A stretch of 11,204 bases of DNA from DATKEH01 sp035546355 (lineage in GTDB: Bacteria > Acidobacteriota > Thermoanaerobaculia > Multivoradales > JAIOJS01). The position numbers and the translations under genes were made by a program. How positions within the stretch are numbered: the stretch's first letter is position 1; every line of letters starts with the position of its first letter. Of this stretch, positions 1-7,021 are shown one piece after another. Location of the stretch: positions 1 through 11,204 of the forward strand of contig DATKEH010000135.1 of assembly GCA_035546355.1 (NCBI GenBank), in the 5' to 3' direction. The notes beneath the pieces were generated by a model. That model had not been told where the DNA came from. It saw nothing but the letters and a program-made list of their open reading frames with translations, and did no database searches.

Positions 1-1446
<1,446 letters not shown>

Positions 1447-1488
1447 GGCGATGTGTGGGAGTGCGGCCTCGCGGCCGCGAGCGGCGCG

Positions 1489-1494
1489 ATCCTA
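1489..1494 (-). promoter_or_regulatory. Possible -10 box (TAGGAT) for prfC
   Basis: On the minus strand a GATAGGAT run lies about 42 nt upstream of the prfC ATG, in the 109-nt gap after the preceding gene. No clear -35 is visible. A similar GATAGGGT run precedes the GAPDH operon. This is a weak call made from sequence shape only. Confidence 0.25.
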
Positions 1495-1555
1495 TCGCGC
1501 CCACTCCTGCAACGTCCGGCGCCCCGCGGGGATTCCTGCGCGCCCGGGACGGCCT

Positions 1556-2242
1556 TCAATCCTCGGATCGCGCGATCCGGCGGGCCAGGTAGACGACGGA
1601 TTCCTGGTCGTCGACCGGGGGGTGGCGCCGCTCGACGCGAAACCCCGCCGCCGCCAGCCGCCGCTCGAGCCCCGGGTCGGCGCCGCCGGCGGCCACCGCC
1701 AGCAGCCCCTCGGCGGTCAGCGCGCGATGCGCCGTCTCCAGCGCCCGGCGGCTGGAGGTGTGGCGCTCTGGCGTCTGGCCCGCTGGCGCGACGACGGCGG
1801 TGAGGTCGAGCAGGATGGCGTCGTAGCGGTCGGCGGCGGGGGCGGAGGCGATCTGGATCACGTCCGCGATCTCGGCGGTCGCCACCTCGACCCGCGGGTC
1901 GGAGACGGCGCCGCGGTTCAGCTCGGCGAGCGGCCCGCGGCACCATGCGACCGCTTCCGGCGAGGGCTCGGCCGCGGTGACCCGTGCCGCGGCCGGCAGG
2001 GCGTCGAGCAGGGCCCGCAGCGTCAGCCCCAGGGCCAGCCCGCCCAGCAGCACCCGCGGTGCCGGCAGGTCGCCGAGCTGGTGGGCGGCCAGCTCCCCGA
2101 GGGCGCGGCCGAGGCCGCTGCCGCTGGAGTGCAGGACCCGGCCGCCGAGCGTGATCTCGAAGGCGTCGCCGGGTTGACGCCGCAGCTCGAGGAGGCCCTC
2201 GCGAGTGGGGACGCTGGCGAGGACCGTGTGGGAGGTGTCCAT
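1556..2242 (-). CDS. Spermidine-synthase-like (SAM-methyltransferase fold) protein
   Basis: A 228-residue protein with a Rossmann-type AdoMet fold resembling the small spermine/spermidine synthase-like family. Seen: a short beta-rich N-terminus (residues 1-40), motif I-like VLLGGLALGL (64-73), an acidic residue after strand 2 (VTAAEPSP, E92) where the cofactor ribose is usually held, an acidic region 118-128 and a strand DAILLDL (141-147). Classical spermidine synthases have a GGGDGG-type loop and a longer N-terminal region. Here the loop is GGLALGLT and the protein is short, so polyamine synthesis should not be assumed. The open frame extends upstream to 2425, but that extension is Arg/Gly/Ala-rich without domain character and overlaps the FKBP start. 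The ATG at 2242 sits 10 nt after a TACAAT box, which supports this start and a near-leaderless mRNA. It is followed by prfC and is divergent from the FKBP gene. Confidence 0.72.
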   Translation of the reverse strand: MDTSHTVLASVPTREGLLELRRQPGDAFEITLGGRVLHSSGSGLGRALGELAAHQLGDLPAPRVLLGGLALGLTLRALLDALPAAARVTAAEPSPEAVAWCRGPLAELNRGAVSDPRVEVATAEIADVIQIASAPAADRYDAILLDLTAVVAPAGQTPERHTSSRRALETAHRALTAEGLLAVAAGGADPGLERRLAAAGFRVERRHPPVDDQESVVYLARRIARSED

Positions 2243-2247
2243 GGGCG

Positions 2248-2259
2248 CCGGGATTGTAC
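2248..2259 (-). promoter_or_regulatory. Leaderless-type promoter (TACAAT) of the spermidine-synthase-like gene
   Basis: On the minus strand the hexamer TACAAT (2258-2253) lies 10 nt before the ATG at 2242, and no Shine-Dalgarno lies between. A start of transcription about 7 nt after the box would leave a leader of roughly 4 nt. The 11-mer GTACAATCCCG at this place recurs exactly before the kinase gene at 8771-8781. No -35 consensus is recognisable. Confidence 0.5.
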
Positions 2260-2338
2260 TCGCTGCGCGTGGCGGCGGCCGCCGCGATCCACCTTCCGCC
2301 AGCGCGCCGGCGGTGCCGGCGGGGGAGAGCGGGCCGCG

Positions 2339-2347
2339 TGCTATGTT
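2339..2347 (+). promoter_or_regulatory. Possible extended -10 promoter of the FKBP gene
   Basis: TGCTATGTT has the extended -10 form (TG, one base, TATGTT). It is in the 173-nt divergent gap and would give a leader of about 60 nt before the FKBP start. There is no obvious -35 element. The call rests on motif shape and position only. Confidence 0.35.
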
Positions 2348-2415
2348 CTGTCGACCCCAGGCGCCGCCCCAGCGCGCCCCCACTCTCCGCTCTCCCATAC
2401 CCGCAAAGGAGCCTG

Positions 2416-3156
2416 ATGATGCCACGCTGGATCCTAGCTGTCCTCGCCCTCGCGCTGCTCGTCGTGATGCCGGCCTGCGCCGCCGAGCCGGAGACGGCGA
2501 CCGCCGCCCCGGACGAGGCGTCGCTGCAGCTCGAGACCGACGAGCAGAAGACCCTCTACACCCTGGGCTTCGCCCTGGGGCAGAACCTCCAGTCCTTCTC
2601 CCTCACCGCGGACGAGGTCCGCTACGTCCTGCAGGGGATCGAGGACCACGCGCTGGGTCAGGAGCCGCGCATCGACGTCGAGTCGGTCTGGCCCCAGGTG
2701 CAGGCCCTGGCGCAGCGGCGGGCCGAGTCCACCGCCAATGCCGAGAAGCAGGCCGGGAGCGACTTCGTGGCCGCCATGGTGGCCGAAGAGGGCGCCGAGA
2801 AGACGGAGTCCGGGCTGGTCTTCCGCTCGCTGCAGGAGGGCGCCGGCGACAGCCCCGGCCCCACCGACACGGTGCGGGTGCACTACCACGGCACCCTGCG
2901 CGACGGCGAGGTGTTCGACAGCTCGGTCGAGCGCGGCACCCCGGCCACCTTCCCGCTGGACCGGGTCATCCCCTGCTGGACCGAGGTCCTGCAGCGGATG
3001 AAGGAGGGGGGCAAGGCGAAGGTCACCTGCCCGCCGGAGCTCGCCTACGGCGACCGCGGCCAGGGCAAGATCCTGCCGGGCTCGACCCTGGTGTTCGAGG
3101 TGGAGCTGCTGGAGGTGGTGGACTCGGAAGGGGCGGCTGCCCCGCCGCAGCAGTAG
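2416..3156 (+). CDS. Exported FKBP-type peptidyl-prolyl cis-trans isomerase, probable lipoprotein
   Basis: It catalyses cis-trans isomerisation of prolyl bonds during folding of exported proteins. The 246-residue chain begins with a short basic/hydrophobic signal (residues 2-20) ending MPAC at 18-21. Cys21 could be lipidated, although Met/Pro make the lipobox atypical. A helical Mip/FkpA-like N-terminal domain spans about 40-125 and the FKBP domain about 131-234. Visible FKBP residues are VHYHGTL (Y157), FDSS (F167, D168), VIPCW (V184, I185, W188) and ELAYG (Y211). The usual Gly before Trp is Cys187 and the usual Ile before the 'PPELAYG' Pro is Cys205, a pair that may form a disulfide outside the cytoplasm. 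AAAGGAG (2405-2411) lies 4 nt before the first ATG (2416) and 7 nt before a second one (2419), so either may be used. The frame's upstream extension to 2254 has no coding character. The gene converges on the transglycosylase gene, with 30 nt between stop codons. Confidence 0.93.
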   Translation: MMPRWILAVLALALLVVMPACAAEPETATAAPDEASLQLETDEQKTLYTLGFALGQNLQSFSLTADEVRYVLQGIEDHALGQEPRIDVESVWPQVQALAQRRAESTANAEKQAGSDFVAAMVAEEGAEKTESGLVFRSLQEGAGDSPGPTDTVRVHYHGTLRDGEVFDSSVERGTPATFPLDRVIPCWTEVLQRMKEGGKAKVTCPPELAYGDRGQGKILPGSTLVFEVELLEVVDSEGAAAPPQQ

Positions 3157-3158
3157 CG

Positions 3159-3185
3159 CCCCGACGCCCTGTCTGCGAAGCGGGG
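3159..3185. terminator. Stem-loop between convergent genes, possible shared terminator
   Basis: CCCCG (3159-3163) pairs with CGGGG (3181-3185) and the inner CGC (3165-3167) pairs with GCG (3175-3177), leaving a 7-nt loop and a small internal loop. It fills the 30-nt space between the FKBP stop and the transglycosylase stop. There is no T-tract on either side, so intrinsic termination is uncertain. Confidence 0.35.
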
Positions 3186-3186
3186 A

Positions 3187-3993
3187 TCAGGCGCGGGCGG
3201 TCAGACCCACCAGCTCGGTGAGCCCGCTCGCCTTCCAGGCCTGCTGGTGGTGCCCGACGTAGATCCCGAGGACCTTCTCGACGTAGTTCTCGGTCTCCGG
3301 GAAGGGGGGCACGCCATCGAACCGCCGCACGTTGGTGGGACCCGCGTTGTAGGCCGCCAGCGCCAGCTCGAGGTCGCCGTCGAAGCGCTCGATGAGCTCC
3401 TTGAGGTACAGCGTCCCCTTGGTGAGGTTGGTCTCGGGGTCGTGCAGCGCCTTCGCTGGCAGGCCGGCCGTCGAGGGCAGCAGCTGCATCAGCCCCTGGG
3501 CGCCCTTGTGCGAGCCCGCCCGCGGCTCGAAGCACGACTCCACCTCGATCACCGCCGCGATCAGCAGGGGGTCCATGTCGTGCCGGTCGGCGACGCGGAC
3601 GATCAGCTCACCGAAGGGGAGCGCCTCGACCACCGCCTGCCGCTGCGCGGCGGGCGAGAGGTCGCGGAAGAGGGCGAAGCTCGACCCGTTGCGGCGGACG
3701 TCCTCACAGACGCCGTCTGCCAGCAGCTCGGGGTGGACCCAGTGGGCCAGCTCGGCCAGCGCGTGCCGCTCCTCGGCCGTCAGACCGGCGAGGATGTCCT
3801 CGCCGGCGATGGCGGCGCGCAGGAACTCCTCGCTCTGCGCGTCCAGGCGGCTGAACGGGTGCAGCGTGAACAACATCCCCAGGACCAGCGCATGGGCGGC
3901 GGCGATGCGACGGATACGAATGCTGTCCGCGCGGCGGACCCCGGTGACGATCCTGTTCGCTAGTTGGCGCAGTGTGGTGCCGTCGAGATGCAT
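3187..3993 (-). CDS. Membrane-anchored lytic transglycosylase (SLT domain, GH23 type)
   Basis: It is predicted to cleave the glycan strands of peptidoglycan non-hydrolytically in the periplasm, giving 1,6-anhydro ends. The protein has 268 residues. Seen: a basic N-terminus (9-30), one hydrophobic segment at about 31-47 that could be a signal anchor or a long signal peptide, a helical linker (about 52-125), then the SLT catalytic domain from about 128. Its key blocks are IEVESCFEPRAGSHKGAQG (149-167, with E152 as the expected catalytic acid), GLMQLLPSTA (167-176) and the AYNAGP motif (214-219). All the expected SLT motifs are intact. The ATG at 3993 is supported by AGAGGA (4006-4001), 7 nt upstream. 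It is transcribed alone after a 257-nt gap from the GAPDH genes and converges on the FKBP gene. The central region (52-125) is not recognised as a named domain. Confidence 0.91.
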   Translation of the reverse strand: MHLDGTTLRQLANRIVTGVRRADSIRIRRIAAAHALVLGMLFTLHPFSRLDAQSEEFLRAAIAGEDILAGLTAEERHALAELAHWVHPELLADGVCEDVRRNGSSFALFRDLSPAAQRQAVVEALPFGELIVRVADRHDMDPLLIAAVIEVESCFEPRAGSHKGAQGLMQLLPSTAGLPAKALHDPETNLTKGTLYLKELIERFDGDLELALAAYNAGPTNVRRFDGVPPFPETENYVEKVLGIYVGHHQQAWKASGLTELVGLTARA

Positions 3994-4067
3994 CCCTTAC
4001 TCCTCTTGCTGGCTTCTCGTGTGTCCGACCACCCCTCGGCGGCGGGTCGCGATGTCGTGTTGACTCG

Positions 4068-4073
4068 TACCTA
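4068..4073 (-). promoter_or_regulatory. Possible -10 (TAGGTA) for the transglycosylase gene
   Basis: On the minus strand a TTTACC-like -35 (around 4089-4094) is followed about 15 nt later by TAGGTA (4073-4068), about 75 nt upstream of the ATG at 3993. Spacing is short for sigma-70 promoters, so this is tentative. Confidence 0.25.
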
Positions 4074-4127
4074 ACAACAGACCGCAGTGGTAAATCATTC
4101 CACGCCGAATGTAGTTCGGGGTAGGAG

Positions 4128-4140
4128 CCGGGGAGCCCGG
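4128..4140. other. Short perfect hairpin CCGGG-GAG-CCCGG
   Basis: Five-base-pair arms (4128-4132 and 4136-4140) with a 3-nt loop, in the gap between the GAPDH operon and the transglycosylase gene. No T-run follows directly on either strand, so it is not a typical terminator. Confidence 0.4.
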
Positions 4141-4143
4141 TGG

Positions 4144-4158
4144 TTGTAGGAGTTACAA
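4144..4158. other. Short inverted repeat TTGTA-GGAGT-TACAA
   Basis: Perfect 5-nt arms (4144-4148 and 4154-4158) around a 5-nt centre, AT-rich against the background and only 3 nt from the preceding hairpin. It could be an operator-like site or part of an RNA leader or trailer; its length alone does not prove function. Confidence 0.35.
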
Positions 4159-4250
4159 GGATCACCGAGGCAAAAATTCCCCTGTCCGCGGGCCAAAGGA
4201 GGCACGGACCGGGTGCGACGAGAGCCAGGAGAGCTGCGGAGGCGGGGGCG

Positions 4251-5255
4251 TCAGCCGAGCGCCGCCAGCCGGTCTACCAGGTCGACGACGCGCTGCGAGT
4301 ATCCCCACTCGTTGTCGTACCAGGAGACGACCTTCGCCCAGCCGTCGCCCTTGGACCGCGTCGACAGGGCATCGAAGATCGAGGAGTGGGGGTTGCCGAT
4401 GACGTCGCTCGACACCAGCGGCACCTCGCTGTACTCGACGATGCGCGACAGCGGCCCGGCGGCGGCCTCCCGCACCGCCGCGTTGATCTCGTCGACTCCG
4501 GGCTTGGCGCGCAGCTCACACACCAGGTCGACGATCGAGCCGTCGGGCACCGGCACGCGGATCGCCATGCCGTCGAGCCTTCCCTGCAGGTGGGGCAGCA
4601 CCTTGCCCACGGCGCGGGCCGCGCCGGTGGTGGTGGGGATGACGTTGGCGGCGGCCGCCCGGCTGCGGCGCAGGTCCTTGTGCGGCACGTCGGCCAGCCG
4701 CTGGTCGTTGGTATAGGCGTGCACCGTCGTCATCAACCCCTCTTCGATGCCGAAGGCATCGTCGAGGATCTTGGCCAGGGGCGCCAGACAGTTGGTGGTG
4801 CAGGAGGCGTTGGACACCAGCCGGTGCTCGGGACGCAGCTGGTCGTCGTTGACGCCGATCACCACCATGGCGTCGATGTCGCCCTTGGGCGGCACGGTGA
4901 GGATCACCTTGCCGGCGCCCGCGCGCAGGTGCTGCTCGAGCTGGTCGCGGCTGCGGAAGACGCCCGTCGACTCGACGACGATCTGCGCGCCGAGGTCGCC
5001 CCAGGGGATGGCGGCGGGGTCCCGCTCGCCGGTCATCGCGATCCTGCGGTCGTCGACGTACATCGCCTCGTCGTCGGCCCGCACCTCCCTGGGGAACGTG
5101 CGCATCACCGTGTCGTACTTGAGCAGGTAGGCCAGCTGGTCGTTGTCGTAGAGGTCGTTGATGGCCACCACCTCGACGTCGTCGCGGTGCGAGAGGATGC
5201 GGAAGACGCTGCGGCCGATGCGGCCGAAACCGTTGATGCCGACCCGGATGCTCAC
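4251..5255 (-). CDS. gap: Glyceraldehyde-3-phosphate dehydrogenase, type I, canonical
   Basis: It catalyses the phosphorylating oxidation of glyceraldehyde 3-phosphate with NAD in glycolysis, or the reverse in gluconeogenesis, in the cytoplasm. The 334 residues match the family length. Seen: INGFGRIGR (N8, with the GxGxxG at 9-14), D34 after strand 2 (typical for NAD), catalytic SNASCTTNC with C152, H179 in TTVHAYT, phosphate-site PTTTGAA (207-213) and R233 in AIRVPVP, and C-terminal WYDNEWGYS (312-320). All catalytic and phosphate-binding residues are present. The start is GTG at 5255, preceded by AGGAGG (5266-5261) with a 5-nt spacer. It overlaps the TGA of the upstream GAPDH-like gene in the sequence GTGA, so translation is probably coupled. 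It has no room for its own promoter at the junction and is probably transcribed with its partner from upstream of 6268. Confidence 0.97.
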   Translation of the reverse strand: MSIRVGINGFGRIGRSVFRILSHRDDVEVVAINDLYDNDQLAYLLKYDTVMRTFPREVRADDEAMYVDDRRIAMTGERDPAAIPWGDLGAQIVVESTGVFRSRDQLEQHLRAGAGKVILTVPPKGDIDAMVVIGVNDDQLRPEHRLVSNASCTTNCLAPLAKILDDAFGIEEGLMTTVHAYTNDQRLADVPHKDLRRSRAAAANVIPTTTGAARAVGKVLPHLQGRLDGMAIRVPVPDGSIVDLVCELRAKPGVDEINAAVREAAAGPLSRIVEYSEVPLVSSDVIGNPHSSIFDALSTRSKGDGWAKVVSWYDNEWGYSQRVVDLVDRLAALG

Positions 5256-6268
5256 GCCGCCCTCCTCTCCAGCTCCGCCAGGCGGCGCACCAGGTCGATG
5301 GCGCGGTGGGAGTAGCCCCAGCTGTTGTCGAACCAGGACAGCGTCTTGGAGATCGTGCCGGCGACCACCATCGTCGCCAGCGAGTCGAAGGTGGCCGAGG
5401 CCGCCGTGCACACGATGTCCCCGGAGACGATGGGCCCGTCCTCGTAGTCGACGATGCCCTGCCAGTCGGCGGCGGCGGCGGTACGCACCACGTCGTTGAC
5501 GTCCTCCGCCGACACCTGCTGCTCGTGCCAGCAGACCAGGTCGACGACCGACCCGTTGGGCACCGGCACGTTGAGCGCCATCCCCGTCACCTTGCCCCGC
5601 AGGTCGGGGATCAGCTCTTCGACGATCTCGTCCGCCTTGGTCTCCTGGGGAATGATGTTCTCCGCCGCGGCGCGGCCGGTGCGCTTGTCCTCCGCCGGCA
5701 CGTCGGCGAGACGCTGCTGGTTGCTGTAGGCGTGGACGGTAGTGAAGAAGGCGCGGCGGATGCCGAAGGCGCGGTGCAGGATCTTCATCACCGGGGCGGC
5801 GCAGTGGGCGGTGCCGGAGGCGTTGGAGACGATCCGGTGCTCGGGACGCAGCGCGTCGTCGTTGACGCCCATGACGACCGTGATGTCCGGGGGCTCGGCC
5901 GGTGGGCTGCACAGCACCACCCGCTTGGCGCCGGCCTCCAGGTGGCTCTCGAGCTCGGCGCGGGTGCGGTTGCGGCCGGTGGCCTCGATGACGACGTCCA
6001 CCCCCAGCTCCCCCCACGGCACCTCGCCGGGGCGCTCGCTCGACAGCATCGGAATGCGGCGCCCGGCGACGAAGAGGTGGCCGTCGCGCACGCTCACCAG
6101 GTCGGGGAAGCGGCCCAGGATCGTGTCGTATCGCAGCAGGTACTCGAGCCCGGCATGGTCGGCGTTGTCGCTGATGGCGCCCACCTGCACGTCGTCCCGC
6201 TTGTAGAGGATGCGCAACAGGCTACGGCCGATCCTGCCGAACCCCATGAGGCCGATCGTCGTCGTCAT
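5252..6268 (-). CDS. GAPDH-like protein lacking the catalytic cysteine
   Basis: A 338-residue paralogue of the downstream GAPDH; the two align without gaps through nearly the whole chain, so the same residue numbers apply. Kept: GFGRIG (9-14), an acidic residue after strand 2 (D34), H179 in TTVHAYS and DNSWGYS (314-320). Changed: the catalytic motif reads SNASGTAHC, with Gly152 (GGC, 5815-5813) where the neighbour has Cys. In the phosphate site Q208, E209 and K211 replace T, T and G, R233 becomes Asn, T182 becomes Ser and N8 becomes Met. A new Cys120 sits where GAPDHs have Ser/Thr near the nicotinamide. By known mechanism, ordinary phosphorylating GAPDH activity should be lost. The frame is intact and its codon use looks like the neighbour's, so this is not a decaying pseudogene. 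It may be a regulatory or structural subunit of the canonical enzyme, or a dehydrogenase for a different substrate. ATG at 6268 has GGAGG (6279-6275), 6 nt upstream; a longer frame to 6349 has no family match. Confidence 0.94.
   Translation of the reverse strand: MTTTIGLMGFGRIGRSLLRILYKRDDVQVGAISDNADHAGLEYLLRYDTILGRFPDLVSVRDGHLFVAGRRIPMLSSERPGEVPWGELGVDVVIEATGRNRTRAELESHLEAGAKRVVLCSPPAEPPDITVVMGVNDDALRPEHRIVSNASGTAHCAAPVMKILHRAFGIRRAFFTTVHAYSNQQRLADVPAEDKRTGRAAAENIIPQETKADEIVEELIPDLRGKVTGMALNVPVPNGSVVDLVCWHEQQVSAEDVNDVVRTAAAADWQGIVDYEDGPIVSGDIVCTAASATFDSLATMVVAGTISKTLSWFDNSWGYSHRAIDLVRRLAELERRAA
5261..5266 (-). promoter_or_regulatory. Internal ribosome binding site for canonical gap
   Basis: AGGAGG lies inside the last codons of the GAPDH-like gene (encoding Glu-Arg-Arg), 5 nt before the overlapping GTG start. 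It settles the GTG start and indicates coupled but independently primed translation of the downstream enzyme. Confidence 0.7.
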
Positions 6269-6294
6269 GCTCTCCCTCCGTGGCTGCACCCGGG

Positions 6295-6381
6295 CTGCAA
6301 ACGCCGCGCCGCGCGCCGCTCGTCTCGCGGGCGAAACCCTATCAGCCACGACGAGGGAGGCCCCCGGTACGCCGTTTGCAG
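6295..6381. promoter_or_regulatory. Inverted repeat flanking the GAPDH operon promoter region
   Basis: CTGCAAACGCCG (6295-6306) and CGCCGTTTGCAG (6370-6381) are inverted copies matching at 11 of 12 positions, separated by 63 nt. The arms lie on either side of a minus-strand TGATAGGGT (6344-6336) that could be the operon's -10. The GCAAACG core resembles half-sites of LacI-family operators, and paired distant sites can support looping. No regulator gene is in the window. This is an inference from repeat structure. Confidence 0.4.
6336..6344 (-). promoter_or_regulatory. Possible -10 (TGATAGGGT) for the GAPDH-like/gap operon
   Basis: It lies about 68 nt upstream of the ATG at 6268 in the divergent intergenic region. 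It resembles the GATAGGAT before prfC. There is no clear -35, so support is weak. Confidence 0.25.
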
Positions 6382-6399
6382 AGGGAACGGGCGACCGTA

Positions 6400-6414
6400 C
6401 GCCCGATTCGGGCG
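6400..6414. promoter_or_regulatory. 15-nt palindrome upstream of the small membrane protein gene
   Basis: CGCCCGA and TCGGGCG are perfect inverted 7-nt arms around one central T, ending 32 nt before the ATG at 6447. The position suits an operator or the promoter of the plus-strand pair, but no bound factor can be named. Confidence 0.35.
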
Positions 6415-6446
6415 CGGTAGACGATCATCACCGAGGAGGTCACCGC

Positions 6447-6788
6447 ATGCTACTGCAGAGAAACACCACCAGGCGCCGGGTACGCCGCGCCGTCAAGACC
6501 ACCAAGAGGGCCCTCAACGACGCCCTCGACCGCGCCGAGCCGGGGATCGAGCGGGCGGCCGAGGCGCTGGAGGAGCTGGGCCGCGACGGCATCGAGGCCG
6601 CGCGGAGCTATTCACGCCAGGGCGCCACCGAGCTGCGCAAGGGGTATTCGCGCGTCGAGTCCCAGGTCATGGGGATGGGGCGCAAGGGCGGGCGCAAGCT
6701 CAGCCGCAAGGCCCGTCGCAATCCCGGCAAGGCCGCCCTCATCGTCGCCGGCGTGGCGGTCATCGCCCTCGGCATGCTCAGCCGCTAG
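6447..6788 (+). CDS. Small basic, tail-anchored protein, DUF883/ElaB-like layout
   Basis: A 113-residue protein with a very basic N-terminus (residues 8-21), a helical amphipathic, possibly coiled-coil middle (about 20-75), a Lys/Arg/Gly-rich segment (78-94) and one C-terminal hydrophobic helix (about 95-110) ending LSR. This layout resembles the ElaB/YqjD/DUF883 family of inner-membrane proteins that can associate with ribosomes in stationary phase, but I see no decisive motif, so the family link is tentative. The soluble part probably faces the cytoplasm. The start ATG follows GAGGAGGT (6433-6440) with a 6-nt spacer. A longer open frame to 6210 overlaps the GAPDH-like gene and is not supported. 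It is divergent from the GAPDH operon and followed after 11 nt by another small membrane protein gene, probably in one operon. Confidence 0.78.
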   Translation: MLLQRNTTRRRVRRAVKTTKRALNDALDRAEPGIERAAEALEELGRDGIEAARSYSRQGATELRKGYSRVESQVMGMGRKGGRKLSRKARRNPGKAALIVAGVAVIALGMLSR

Positions 6789-6799
6789 GGGGAGGAGCC

Positions 6800-7021
6800 A
6801 TGTTGAAGCAACTGGGCATCCTCTACGCCTACAGCAAGGCGCCCCGCACCACCTTCGTCACCCGCCACCCCAGGGCGGCGCTCACCGCCATCGCGGTGCG
6901 CAAGGGGCTCGAGGAGAGCCGCACGCTGCGCCGGGTGACGGCGGGCCTGGTCGGCCTGGGCGCCGCGTCGGTGGCGATTCCGGCGGCTGCGCTGTTCCTG
7001 ATCAGCGGCCGCCGGCGGTAG
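6800..7021 (+). CDS. Small single-helix membrane protein of unknown function
   Basis: A 73-residue protein I do not recognise. It has a short N-terminal part (1-20), a basic amphipathic stretch (22-46, with HPRAA and RKGLEESRTLRR), one hydrophobic segment of about 22 residues (47-68, Gly/Ala-rich) and an Arg-rich tail (GRRR). This predicts one membrane helix with positive charge on both sides. A strong GGGAGGAG lies directly before the ATG (GGAGG at 6791-6795, 4 nt away), so the gene is real despite its length. It follows the DUF883-like gene by 11 nt and is probably co-transcribed. In some proteobacteria DUF883-like genes also sit beside small membrane protein genes, which fits the context, but no homology to those is claimed. 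Confidence 0.7.
   Translation: MLKQLGILYAYSKAPRTTFVTRHPRAALTAIAVRKGLEESRTLRRVTAGLVGLGAASVAIPAAALFLISGRRR

Larger units (their letters stand above)
3994..4250. other. 257-bp intergenic region with AT-richer promoter-like stretch
   Basis: No gene is supported here. The middle part (about 4055-4175) is visibly lower in GC than the rest of the window and holds the likely minus-strand promoter of the transglycosylase gene and two short hairpins. An AATTTTTG run on the minus strand (around 4171-4180) lies about 70-80 nt after the GAPDH stop and could be a terminator tail, but I see only a poor stem before it. I compared the transglycosylase leader with cyclic-dinucleotide riboswitch motifs from memory and found no match. 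Confidence 0.6.

Noticed and set aside
1468..1481. Palindrome CTCGCGGCCGCGAG upstream of prfC, and a similar one centred on GCGGCCGC at 2272-2285
   Set aside because: Both are perfect but made only of G/C-rich restriction-site-like sequence that is expected by chance at this composition. They share no flanking sequence and no consistent spacing to the starts.
2254..2415. N-terminal extension of the FKBP protein
   Set aside because: It would bury the signal peptide inside the chain, and the AAAGGAG directly before 2416 marks the true start.
2243..2425. N-terminal extension of the spermidine-synthase-like protein to 2425
   Set aside because: The extension is low-complexity, overlaps the FKBP start, and covers the TACAAT promoter element that sets up the ATG at 2242.
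4251..6017. A 588-codon reading that would fuse an Arg-rich N-terminal half to GAPDH
   Set aside because: The first half is the GAPDH-like gene read in the wrong frame. The real start of canonical gap is the GTG at 5255 with its own ribosome binding site.
5252..6268. The Cys-less GAPDH as a decayed pseudogene
   Set aside because: There is no stop or frameshift, the length is normal, the nucleotide-binding loop and active-site His are kept, it has a strong ribosome binding site, and the changes cluster at functional sites.
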